Assembly: GCF_900112615.1 (NCBI RefSeq)
Contig: NZ_FOMK01000006.1
Span: 62,001-126,000, forward strand
Direction: 5' to 3'
Source of the DNA: Chitinophaga sp. CF118
Lineage (GTDB): Bacteria; Bacteroidota; Bacteroidia; Chitinophagales; Chitinophagaceae
Length of the DNA: 64,000 nt
The notes under the pieces were generated by a model, which saw only the letters and a program-made list of their open reading frames with translations, had not been told where the DNA came from and made no database searches. Position 1 is the first letter of the stretch. Each line of letters starts with the position of its first letter. The position numbers and the translations under genes were made by a program. Below are positions 28,348-36,203 of the stretch, one piece after another.

Positions 28348-28448
28348 CTCCCAATTAGAAATAAAGGGATTAATGCTTCCGTAACTCCAGAATAATCATT
28401 TAGTAGTTACCCGGACAGAAGATTAGAAGTGGTGGCGTATATGGAAAT

Positions 28449-29219
28449 CTAGGATAGAATTGAGGAGAAGTTTTTATTGCTGTTTATTTCCTTTGAAAGT
28501 TTCCCGATGTAATCATAGACTTTATTAAAAAAGAATGGCCCCATACTGATCCTTTTTACCCCCAGCGATTCTAACTCTTCAAAATCTGGCAGGTCGGGCA
28601 TACACATTACGTTAATGGGAAGATGAGTGGCTTTCACCACCTCTTTAATATCATTCCTGTTGGTAATACAGGGAACAAAAATCCCGTCAGCGCCGGAGTC
28701 CTGATAGCTTTTAATCCGGGTAAGTGTTTCGGGAAGAGCTGTGGGCATACCAAGAAGGAATCCATCAGTCCTGATGTTTATAAAAATATCTAAATTATTC
28801 CGGCTGATGTGATTTGCCACTGCGGAAAGGATTTTTTGAAATTCAGCAACTGATTGTAATTGACGTGTAGCGTCGGGAATAGTATCTTCCAGGTTTATTC
28901 CCACTACACCCGCATCATGTAATTTTTCTATGTTTCTGGTAATGCCGTCAATCGTCCGGCTATATCCTCCTTCTATATCAACCGAAAAAGGTATACGTAC
29001 TACATCCACAACGTTTTTAGCTAATTGAAGGAGGGTTTCAAACGGCAGCTTTTCTCCATCTTCATAACCAAAGGAATTTGCCAGTGCCTGGCTCGATGTG
29101 GCAATTGCTTTAAAACCATTGGCTTCAAACATTCTTGCACTATTTACATCCCATATATTTCCTAACAGGAGAGGTGTTGCACTTTGATGCAGTTGTGAAA
29201 ATGTTTCAAAAGAACTCAT
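28449..29219 (-). CDS. Isocitrate lyase / PEP mutase superfamily enzyme
   Basis: This 256-residue TIM-barrel protein is of the PEP mutase / isocitrate lyase-like family. It has the N-terminal LLGNIWDVNSARMFEANGFK, the metal-binding strand PFSVDIEGGYSR, GINLEDTIPD, and the later FVPCITNRNDI. The family cleaves or rearranges C-C or P-C bonds of 2-oxo-acid derivatives, with Mg2+ bound by Asp/Glu. This single-domain group (often annotated carboxyvinyl-carboxyphosphonate phosphorylmutase-like) mostly has no proven substrate. The KKCG-type motif of true isocitrate lyase is not seen. An AraC regulator lies 93 bp upstream on the same strand. Confidence 0.87.
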   Translation of the reverse strand: MSSFETFSQLHQSATPLLLGNIWDVNSARMFEANGFKAIATSSQALANSFGYEDGEKLPFETLLQLAKNVVDVVRIPFSVDIEGGYSRTIDGITRNIEKLHDAGVVGINLEDTIPDATRQLQSVAEFQKILSAVANHISRNNLDIFINIRTDGFLLGMPTALPETLTRIKSYQDSGADGIFVPCITNRNDIKEVVKATHLPINVMCMPDLPDFEELESLGVKRISMGPFFFNKVYDYIGKLSKEINSNKNFSSILS

Positions 29220-29259
29220 ACAATAGAAGTTTATAGTTTGCTTAATAATTAACTTTTAG

Positions 29260-29267
29260 CAAAGCTA
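29260..29267 (-). promoter_or_regulatory. Possible -7 element for the PEP-mutase-like gene
   Basis: Read on the minus strand this is TAGCTTTG, a full match to TAnnTTTG, 40 bp upstream of the ATG at 29219. The -33 element is not at the usual distance. Confidence 0.35.
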
Positions 29268-29312
29268 TTACAGCAATAAACTTTTAAATTGTACAAATCG
29301 GAACACTTTTAT

Positions 29313-30125
29313 TTATTGGAGAAAGGCCTGGTTAACAGGGAATCTGTTTTCCAGATAGGCCGAAGGAGTGACGCCGGTAAATGATTTAAAATCTCTTATA
29401 AAATGTGACTGGTCAAAATAACCGCACTCATAAGCAATGGAAGTGAAAGGCTGTTCATTTTTAGCAATGAGCCTGAGACTAAGCTGAAACCGGTTTATTT
29501 TATTGAATGATTTGGGAGAAAGGCCTGTATGCTGATAAATTATTTTTTGCAGATAACGGCTGGTAATACCATAGGTTGATGCAATATTACTAATGTTATT
29601 TTCTGCGGAATCTGTTTTTATACTGGTTAAAATGCTGGCGACTTTGTCAATTTTGAAAGATCTTTTTTCGCTGCGTACCAGCCTTTTTAATAAAAAGCTT
29701 TCTATAAGTTCTATTCTTTTGCTCAGTTTTGTTGTTTCCAGAAGTTGTGAATGTAAAACCTTTACCGGTTTACCAATTATATCTGAAAGATCGGAAACCT
29801 GGTTGTTAAACACTCCAATTTCATCGTTTAAAAAATATGCCGCTGAATGGGTGAAAAATCTAATGCCGAGCATGGTATGCCTGCCTTTTGATTTTATTGC
29901 CAGCGGTTTTGTAATCTGCCCCCATAATTCTATCTGAGGAGTTCTGAGGAATTTATTTTCAGCAGATGATTCCCATGTACCTTCTCCTAGATTAAAAATC
30001 ACTTCCATATCGCCACTAGGGAATACGGTATCTTCAAATTCAATGTCTGAATCTGACTCAAAGATATAATAATGCTTTACGTAAGGCTTTAAGATATCAG
30101 ATGGAGGGAAGTGTTTAAATTCCAT
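29313..30125 (-). CDS. AraC-family transcriptional regulator
   Basis: This 270-residue regulator has an N-terminal DUF6597-type sensor domain (about 1-110, FPPSDILKPYVKHYYIFESD, VFPSGDMEVIFNLGEG). A C-terminal AraC double helix-turn-helix follows (about 165-260, ISNIASTYGITSRYLQKIIY and FTSIAYECGYFDQSHFIRDF, then KSFTGVTPSAYL). It probably controls the adjacent PEP-mutase-like gene, which is downstream on the same strand. The inducing ligand is unknown. Confidence 0.92.
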   Translation of the reverse strand: MEFKHFPPSDILKPYVKHYYIFESDSDIEFEDTVFPSGDMEVIFNLGEGTWESSAENKFLRTPQIELWGQITKPLAIKSKGRHTMLGIRFFTHSAAYFLNDEIGVFNNQVSDLSDIIGKPVKVLHSQLLETTKLSKRIELIESFLLKRLVRSEKRSFKIDKVASILTSIKTDSAENNISNIASTYGITSRYLQKIIYQHTGLSPKSFNKINRFQLSLRLIAKNEQPFTSIAYECGYFDQSHFIRDFKSFTGVTPSAYLENRFPVNQAFLQ

Positions 30126-30201
30126 ATTGTGAAATTATGAAATTCTGCTGGTTTATCTTCCCTAATAAGATCATGGTAAGTATACCATATTCTCAATTTT
30201 A

Positions 30202-32460
30202 CTATGGCCAGGTGTTCTCTCCTTTTTTCATCTTATCCATTATTTCCTTATAAATGTCCTGATCACTTTCAGGAGAAAGTATTAATGCCTTTTCCTGCCA
30301 TTTCAGGGCCTCTTCTTTTTTGCCAAGTTTGTAAAGGATATTCGCATAAGCGCTCATCGTAACAGAGTTCTTTTCCATCTCTACTACCTGCTGCATCCAA
30401 GCAAGTGCCTGGTTGAGCATAACTGTATCATTAGTACCAGTAAATACTTTTGTTGCCATGCTGCTTATTTTAGCAGGAGAGAAGCTATTACCTCCTTTTT
30501 TCAGATAGTCTGTCAGGTTATCAGTCATAGGTTTCCAGTCGTGACTCTTTTTAGCATCTGCTTCCTGTTCCAGGATGACCAGGAACTGTTTGCGGTTAGG
30601 GTCGGGGATGGAAGAAGTATCTGCATCTTTTAGTCCCAGTGCAGGGATGAGCCTTTTACTGCGTTCCTGTGGAATAAAGGGAGCATGGATTTTACGGAGT
30701 ATGTTCAGCGGAACTTTGATAATTTCACGGTCGTAAGTCATGAGTCCGTTTTCTTCTATTTCCACATCGTAAGGTTCTGTGTAAATGGAACCGGAGAGCC
30801 CTTCTGTTTCATATACTTTCAGCCGTTTTACCATACCAGCGTATTTACCGTTCATTTCTGAAGGGGTGATCTTTACATATCCCCAGCCAGCAGGAGCATT
30901 CCACTGGTGGCCTTTTACGGGCACACCCACACCGCCCCATTCGCCCAGCACGCGGGCTTTACCTGGTAAGGCTGGCGCAGTACCCGGGCCCGGGTAATCA
31001 TGAATATCTGTAAGGTCGCTGTTGGCCCACTTCTCAGCAGGGTTCTGCGGACCGTCTGTACCATAGTTTTCGCCGGTATGTCCGTTGATCAGTCGCGAGT
31101 GATCCATTTTATGTAATGCTTCCGTTAAGCGGGGCTGATCGTAGCTATACCATCCTTCATTAAATAGTACCCAGCAGATAATTGAAGGGTAGTTGAATAA
31201 CTGGCGGATATTAGCTTCATTTTCTGTTTCAAATTCTTTTTTAGCTTCAGGTTCCAGATTGGCGCAGGTTACCATATCCTGCCATACCAGCATCCCCAGT
31301 TTATCAGCATGATAATACCATCTTGCAGGTTCTATTTTAATGTGTTTGCGGATGGTGTTAAAGCCCATGCTTTTGATGGCAGCGATATCGAATTGTAAAG
31401 CAGCATCAGTAGGAGCGGTGTAGATCCCATCGGGCCAGAAGCCCTGATCCAGTACGCCCAGGTTGTAGGTATATTTATCATTCAGGAAGATACGTTCCTG
31501 TCCTTTAATGTCTTTTTTGATTGCAATCTTGCGCATCCCAAAGTAAGAGGTCACCTGATCTATAGTAGTGCCTTTTTTTATGAGATGGATGGAGAGGTCG
31601 TAGAGGAAAGGATCTTCCGGATTCCAGAGATGTGCATTGCGAATAGGTAGTTTGAGTCCTTCATTAGCAGCACCCTTTACACTACCAGCCATTTTTCCGT
31701 TTGCATTAGCTACAGCTTCTATGGAGTAGTCATCTGCATTGCCTGTGATATGAACTTTCAGACAGAGGTAGCCACCATCTACTTCCGGTACCATTTCCAG
31801 GGAGGAGATGTATACCGGCGGAACTATTTCCAGCCATACCGTTTGCCAGATGCCTGTGGTTGCTGTATACCGGATACCCTGGGGAGCCAGTACCTGTTTA
31901 CCATGAGGGTTAGGGCCTTTGTCCGTAGGGTCGTATACGTTTACAACCAGTTCGTTATCTCCATTTTCTAGCAGGTCTGTAATGTCGAAAGAGAAGTTCT
32001 GGTATCCACCAGTATGGCTGCCGGCTTTCTTACCGTTTATATAAACAGTGGTTTGCCAGTCTACTGCCCCAAAGTGGAGTAGTACCCGTTTGTTGGTGTC
32101 TGGTTTTGTGAAGGTCCGTTTGTACCAGAGGCGCTGGGTAGGCAGTACCGGTTTTTTAACGCCGGATAATGCTGATTCGATAGGAAAAGGAACCAGGATT
32201 TGTCCATCGAATTGTGTGGGCTGTGCGGCATCTTTGTCTGTGATGGCGTATTGCCAGAGGCCGTTCAGGTTTTGCCATTCATTACGTACCAGCTGTGGGC
32301 GGGGATATTCTGGCAGCACTTTGTCCGGATTCACATCTTTTGCCCAGCGGGTTTGTAATGGCGTAGGCTGCATTTGCCAGGTCGATTGGGCTTGCAGGTG
32401 AGGCAGACAGCTACAAAACATGGAAACAAAGAGCGGAAATAGTTTTACATAACGCTTCAT
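30202..32460 (-). CDS. Glycoside hydrolase family 2 enzyme with C-terminal TPR-like segment
   Basis: This exported 752-residue enzyme has a signal peptide ending HLQAQ. The GH2 layout is clear: a sugar-binding jelly roll (about 60-205, WQNLNGLWQYAITD, TVYINGKKAGSHTGGYQNF), an immunoglobulin-like domain (about 210-310) and a TIM barrel from about 315. The barrel has acid/base Glu435 in FNEGWYSYDQ and nucleophile Glu507 in GEWGG. Beyond the barrel (about 640-752) there is a TPR-like helical stretch (YANILYKLGKKEEALKWQEK) that is not part of the core fold. Activity may be beta-galactosidase, glucuronidase or a related specificity, which the sequence alone does not settle. Confidence 0.9.
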   Translation of the reverse strand: MKRYVKLFPLFVSMFCSCLPHLQAQSTWQMQPTPLQTRWAKDVNPDKVLPEYPRPQLVRNEWQNLNGLWQYAITDKDAAQPTQFDGQILVPFPIESALSGVKKPVLPTQRLWYKRTFTKPDTNKRVLLHFGAVDWQTTVYINGKKAGSHTGGYQNFSFDITDLLENGDNELVVNVYDPTDKGPNPHGKQVLAPQGIRYTATTGIWQTVWLEIVPPVYISSLEMVPEVDGGYLCLKVHITGNADDYSIEAVANANGKMAGSVKGAANEGLKLPIRNAHLWNPEDPFLYDLSIHLIKKGTTIDQVTSYFGMRKIAIKKDIKGQERIFLNDKYTYNLGVLDQGFWPDGIYTAPTDAALQFDIAAIKSMGFNTIRKHIKIEPARWYYHADKLGMLVWQDMVTCANLEPEAKKEFETENEANIRQLFNYPSIICWVLFNEGWYSYDQPRLTEALHKMDHSRLINGHTGENYGTDGPQNPAEKWANSDLTDIHDYPGPGTAPALPGKARVLGEWGGVGVPVKGHQWNAPAGWGYVKITPSEMNGKYAGMVKRLKVYETEGLSGSIYTEPYDVEIEENGLMTYDREIIKVPLNILRKIHAPFIPQERSKRLIPALGLKDADTSSIPDPNRKQFLVILEQEADAKKSHDWKPMTDNLTDYLKKGGNSFSPAKISSMATKVFTGTNDTVMLNQALAWMQQVVEMEKNSVTMSAYANILYKLGKKEEALKWQEKALILSPESDQDIYKEIMDKMKKGENTWP

Positions 32461-32747
32461 GGAATGTGCCGGTGGTTTTTAATTCTGACGAATATAACGG
32501 CCGGGGGCTGTAGTACGTTCGCAGTCAGGTACAATTTTAATTTATTAGGATTTTATTGCAGAAGTACGCGAAAGGTAACATACTCATAAAAACATAAGGT
32601 GGCCAGACTAAGGAATGTCCATTTTAGCACAGGAAAGTGTCCATATATGAACAGGTTTTAGCATGATGAAATGGTGCAGTCCGCCATAGCCGGACATTTC
32701 TTTATATGGCATTTGTTTTGAACATAGGGAGCGTAATAACATCAGCC
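32461..32747. other. Intergenic space between divergent GH2 and ABC permease genes
   Basis: This 287-bp divergent promoter region holds two short direct repeats around 32614-32633 (AGGAATGTCCAT and AGGAAAGTGTCCAT) and an inverted GCCATA/TATGGC pair near 32682-32710. No consensus TAnnTTTG with proper spacing and no small gene were found. Confidence 0.4.
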
Positions 32748-35165
32748 ATGATCAAAAATTATCTTAAGGTCGCATGGAGAAGCCTTGCCAGGAATAAGAT
32801 TTATTCCCTGATTAATATCACCGGTTTAACAGTAGGTATTACCTGTTGCATCCTGATCACATTATATGTAAAAGATGAATTATCATACGATCGTTATAAT
32901 CAACATTATAATGAAACTTACCGGGTAGTGCAGGCTTTCCGGAGTGCTAAAAATGTAAAGGAATTAGCTCCGCCTGCGCCGGAAGAATACCAGGTATGGG
33001 GCTGCGCCCCACTGGCTGCTGCAATGAAAGCTGATTTCCCGGAAGTGACCAAAATAGCACAGTTTACAAGTCCCAGTACATACCTGCTCCAGTACAAGGA
33101 TAAACACTTCCAGGAAAACGGTATCGTATTTGCCGATCCTTCGATGTTTGACATCTTTAGCTGGAAGATGATATATGGAGATAAGACTACAGCCTTAAAA
33201 GGAGTGAATTCTATCGTACTCACCAAAAGTATTGCTGAAAAATATTTTGGGAACAGCAATCCTGTAGGCCAGATGCTAAAGGTGGATGACGATAAATCGA
33301 TCATGGTGACCGGCGTAATGGAAGATGTTCCTGCCAATTCTCATTTTACGTTTAATGGCATGATTTCCATGAGTACTTTCAGAAAAATAAGACCTGAGAT
33401 CTTTGACTCCTGGGGATATGTTGATTTCTATACTTACTTTACTGTAGCTGAACATACAGATATAAAAGCGATGCAGGCAAAGGCCGATGCATTCGTACAA
33501 CGTCATCATCCTGATAACATTGAGAATAGTTATGCTATTGCTTTTGAGCCCTTAAAGAATGCGTATCTGCATTCAACCGCAAAAAGGCAGCCGGGTGTAA
33601 CAGGCAGTTTATCTAATGTGTATATCTTCTCTCTGGTAGCCGTTTTCATTCTGTTCATTGCCTGTATCAATTTCATCAATCTCTCTACTGCGCGTTCTAT
33701 GGAAAGGGCAAAGGAGATCGGAGTGCGTAAAGCAGTAGGAGCATACCAGGGAGGGCTGATGTTCCAGTACCTGACAGAGTCTGTATTGATTGCCTTCCTA
33801 GCTACTGTACTGGGAGTGGTATTAGCGGTTTGTTTATTGCCGGTTGTGCGTGAGATGTCAGGTAAGCCCTTACCTTTTGCTGCAGTGATATCCTGGAAGA
33901 TGCTGTTGGCATACCTTTTAGCACCTGTATTAGTGGGTATTCCGGCGGGTATTTATCCTGCCTGGGTATTAGCCCGGTTTAAACCAGCGCTTGTGTTAAA
34001 GGGCAAGTTTCATTCGTCCGGTAAAGGAATACAATTGAGACAAGGGTTGGTGGTATTCCAGTTTAGCTTATCCATTGCATTGATTGCCTGTACTGCTATT
34101 GTATTTTCACAACTGAATCATCTCAGGTCTCACGATCTTGGTTTTCGCCAGGACCAGATGCTGGTAATAGACTATGGTGGCGATAACAATATCAATAAAA
34201 ATATTGAAGCAGTAAAGGCTACACTGGCGCGTAATCCAGCCGTAACATCTATTTCAGCTTCAAGAACAGTACCTGGAGATTTCCTGCCCAATGGAACAAC
34301 AATGATCGAATCGTCGAATGGAGACAAATTATCATTTGATCCCGGCCTTTATGAAATAGATGCAGATTTTTTACCTGCTTACGAGATTAAGATGGCAGCC
34401 GGCAGGGCTTATTCCAAAAGTTTTTCCACAGATTCAACGCAGGCGATCATCATTAATGAAGCGGCTGCAAAAATGTATGGATATGCTAATCCCGCGGATG
34501 TTGTTGGTAAACCTTTTGATCAATGGGGGCGTAAAGGAACGGTGATAGGTGTAACAAAAGATTTTAATTATCAGTCGCTCCATAACAAAGTAGAACCGCT
34601 CACAATAAGAATAGCAAATTTTTACTCGTTCAATAAACTATCCCTGCGTGTAAAATCTGAGCATTTATCAAAAACGATTGCTGAACTGGGAAATTCCTGG
34701 GCAACAATAGCACCAACCCGGCCTTTCCTGTATAGTTTCATGGATAAGTCGTTTAACGAGCAATACCAGAAGGATTTACGCTTTGGAGAGATCTTTATGA
34801 CCTTTGGTTGTCTCACTATATTTATTGCCTGTATGGGCCTGTTTGGTCTGGCTACTTATTCAACAGAGAAGAGATTAAAGGAGATAGGTATCAGGAAGAT
34901 CCTGGGTGCATCTGTTGCCAATATTGTAAGCTTATTATCCGGTGATTTTGTAAAGCTGGTATTGGTAGCAATCGTTATTGCCACACCATTTGCCTGGTGG
35001 GGAATGAACCATTGGCTGAACGACTTTGCATACCGGGTAGCTATTCAATGGTGGATCTTTGGCATAGCAGGATTGATGGCAGTAGTTATTGCACTGCTGA
35101 CAGTAGGGTTCCTGGCTTTAAAAGCCGCTATAGGCAATCCGGTAAAATCATTAAGAGCAGAGTAA
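32748..35165 (+). CDS. FtsX/MacB-type ABC transporter permease
   Basis: The protein is about 805 residues from the start at 32748 (MIKNYLKVAWRSLARNKIYS), which is the usual N-terminus of this Bacteroidota family. The frame is open to 32706 but the extra residues are hydrophobic noise. It has two MacB periplasmic core domains, each followed by an FtsX permease segment (around residues 270-430 and 680-800, with ERAKEIGVRKAVGA and EKRLKEIGIRKILGAS as the conserved coupling helices). That makes about eight transmembrane helices. It would work with a separate ATPase, not in this window. Roles range from peptide or antimicrobial export to signal transduction. Confidence 0.9.
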   Translation: MIKNYLKVAWRSLARNKIYSLINITGLTVGITCCILITLYVKDELSYDRYNQHYNETYRVVQAFRSAKNVKELAPPAPEEYQVWGCAPLAAAMKADFPEVTKIAQFTSPSTYLLQYKDKHFQENGIVFADPSMFDIFSWKMIYGDKTTALKGVNSIVLTKSIAEKYFGNSNPVGQMLKVDDDKSIMVTGVMEDVPANSHFTFNGMISMSTFRKIRPEIFDSWGYVDFYTYFTVAEHTDIKAMQAKADAFVQRHHPDNIENSYAIAFEPLKNAYLHSTAKRQPGVTGSLSNVYIFSLVAVFILFIACINFINLSTARSMERAKEIGVRKAVGAYQGGLMFQYLTESVLIAFLATVLGVVLAVCLLPVVREMSGKPLPFAAVISWKMLLAYLLAPVLVGIPAGIYPAWVLARFKPALVLKGKFHSSGKGIQLRQGLVVFQFSLSIALIACTAIVFSQLNHLRSHDLGFRQDQMLVIDYGGDNNINKNIEAVKATLARNPAVTSISASRTVPGDFLPNGTTMIESSNGDKLSFDPGLYEIDADFLPAYEIKMAAGRAYSKSFSTDSTQAIIINEAAAKMYGYANPADVVGKPFDQWGRKGTVIGVTKDFNYQSLHNKVEPLTIRIANFYSFNKLSLRVKSEHLSKTIAELGNSWATIAPTRPFLYSFMDKSFNEQYQKDLRFGEIFMTFGCLTIFIACMGLFGLATYSTEKRLKEIGIRKILGASVANIVSLLSGDFVKLVLVAIVIATPFAWWGMNHWLNDFAYRVAIQWWIFGIAGLMAVVIALLTVGFLALKAAIGNPVKSLRAE

Positions 35166-35186
35166 AATAAAAATTGCTCAATAATA

Positions 35187-35225
35187 AGCAAGAGGGTATA
35201 TCAGGCTTTGATATACCCTCTTGCT
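35187..35225. terminator. Terminator hairpin
   Basis: A perfect 17-bp stem (35187-35203 with 35209-35225) has a 5-base loop, 21 bp after the ABC permease stop. Confidence 0.85.
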
Positions 35226-35247
35226 ATGTATAAACCGGAAAAATTTC

Positions 35248-35255
35248 TACATTTG
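35248..35255 (+). promoter_or_regulatory. Possible -7 element for the ICMT-like gene
   Basis: TACATTTG is a perfect TAnnTTTG match, 22 bp upstream of the start. No TTG at 19 bp was found. Confidence 0.4.
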
Positions 35256-35277
35256 CCGGTAGACACACTATGTTTTT

Positions 35278-35808
35278 ATGCAAACCATTATCCTGATAAC
35301 CTTTTTTACCTTTATTGTACTCCGGTTGATTACTATTGTTATTTCTGCTATCAATGAGAAAAAACTGAAAAAACATGGAGCTGTTGAATATGGCAAAGCG
35401 AATTCTACTTTTCTGATCGTTGCGCATTTTGCTTACTATTTTTCCTGTGTATTTGAAGGTACGCAACGGGGAGCTTTCTTCTATGACACAATCAGTTATG
35501 CCGGATTAGGGATTTACGTTTTTGCTGTGCTGGTATTGTATTATGTTATTTATGCCATCCGTCATGTATGGACCGTAAAGCTGATTATTGCCCCATCATC
35601 AATGCATACTATTAATAAGTCTCCCTTATTCAGGTATGTGAAACATCCTAATTACTTTCTGAATATTATTCCTGAACTGATCGGTATCGCTTTGTTCTTC
35701 CATGCCTGGATTACACTGGTAGTGGGGATGATCATCTACCTGATTCCTTTGATTACCAGGATAAGACAGGAAGAAGCTATAATGAAAGAGAAATTTGCTG
35801 ATTATTAA
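35278..35808 (+). CDS. Isoprenylcysteine carboxyl methyltransferase-like membrane protein
   Basis: This 176-residue protein has about four or five transmembrane helices and the C-terminal ICMT/PEMT signature (VKHPNYFLNIIPELIGIALF and ITRIRQEEAIMKEKFADY), which forms the S-adenosylmethionine pocket in this family. It should methylate a membrane-embedded small molecule or lipid. True prenylcysteine is not expected in bacteria, so the substrate is unknown. It is the last ordinary chromosomal gene before the WGR/LRR/SUKH island. Confidence 0.85.
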   Translation: MQTIILITFFTFIVLRLITIVISAINEKKLKKHGAVEYGKANSTFLIVAHFAYYFSCVFEGTQRGAFFYDTISYAGLGIYVFAVLVLYYVIYAIRHVWTVKLIIAPSSMHTINKSPLFRYVKHPNYFLNIIPELIGIALFFHAWITLVVGMIIYLIPLITRIRQEEAIMKEKFADY

Positions 35809-36003
35809 CGATTAGCGATAACGTTCCCCATATATTTATCAATGACTTTGGCAGGTAGCAGTATTATGTCGTAACCTCAAAGAAAATTCTTCTGAGATAG
35901 CACGTTATGCAGAGAACCGGGAATGTTCTGTGCCTTTACAACTACAAAATGTATGCGGTATAACAAAACTAACAGGTTGATTTCCTGGCTCATATGCAGA
36001 ATT
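35809..36003. other. Intergenic sequence upstream of the island promoter
   Basis: About 195 bp without a supportable gene or terminator. It is A+T-rich at its 3' side and leads into the phased GTAG promoter. I see no repeat or integration site here, though it is the left boundary of the island. Confidence 0.4.
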
Positions 36004-36095
36004 GTAGATCTTTTGTAGTGAACATTTTATTTTAGGATGTAGTGCATTTGTAGTAGATGATTATTCGCAATATTAATTTTCAGTACCTATTTTTG
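36004..36095 (+). promoter_or_regulatory. Phased-GTAG promoter, copy 1
   Basis: GTAG occurs at 36004, 36015, 36039 and 36050, two pairs each with an 11-bp period. The last is followed exactly 38 bp later by the -7 element TATTTTTG at 36088-36095. No TTG is present at the normal -33 spacing, which suggests that an activator bound to the GTAG repeats replaces it. The transcript would have a leader of about 100 nt before 36204. The same design occurs upstream of 41186, 60794, 61458 and 61723. Confidence 0.75.
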
Positions 36096-36203
36096 AAGGA
36101 TATATATGAAGATATGGATATATACTAATCCATGAAATTTTTTGTATAGGGACAAAACAATAGAACAGAAATTATTATAAAAATTGAAAAGCCTCATTTA
36201 AAA

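Noticed and set aside
32614-32633. Direct repeats AGGAATGTCCAT / AGGAAAGTGTCCAT as operator
   Set aside because: They are only two imperfect copies with no other occurrence noticed, so they are mentioned only as part of the intergenic description.
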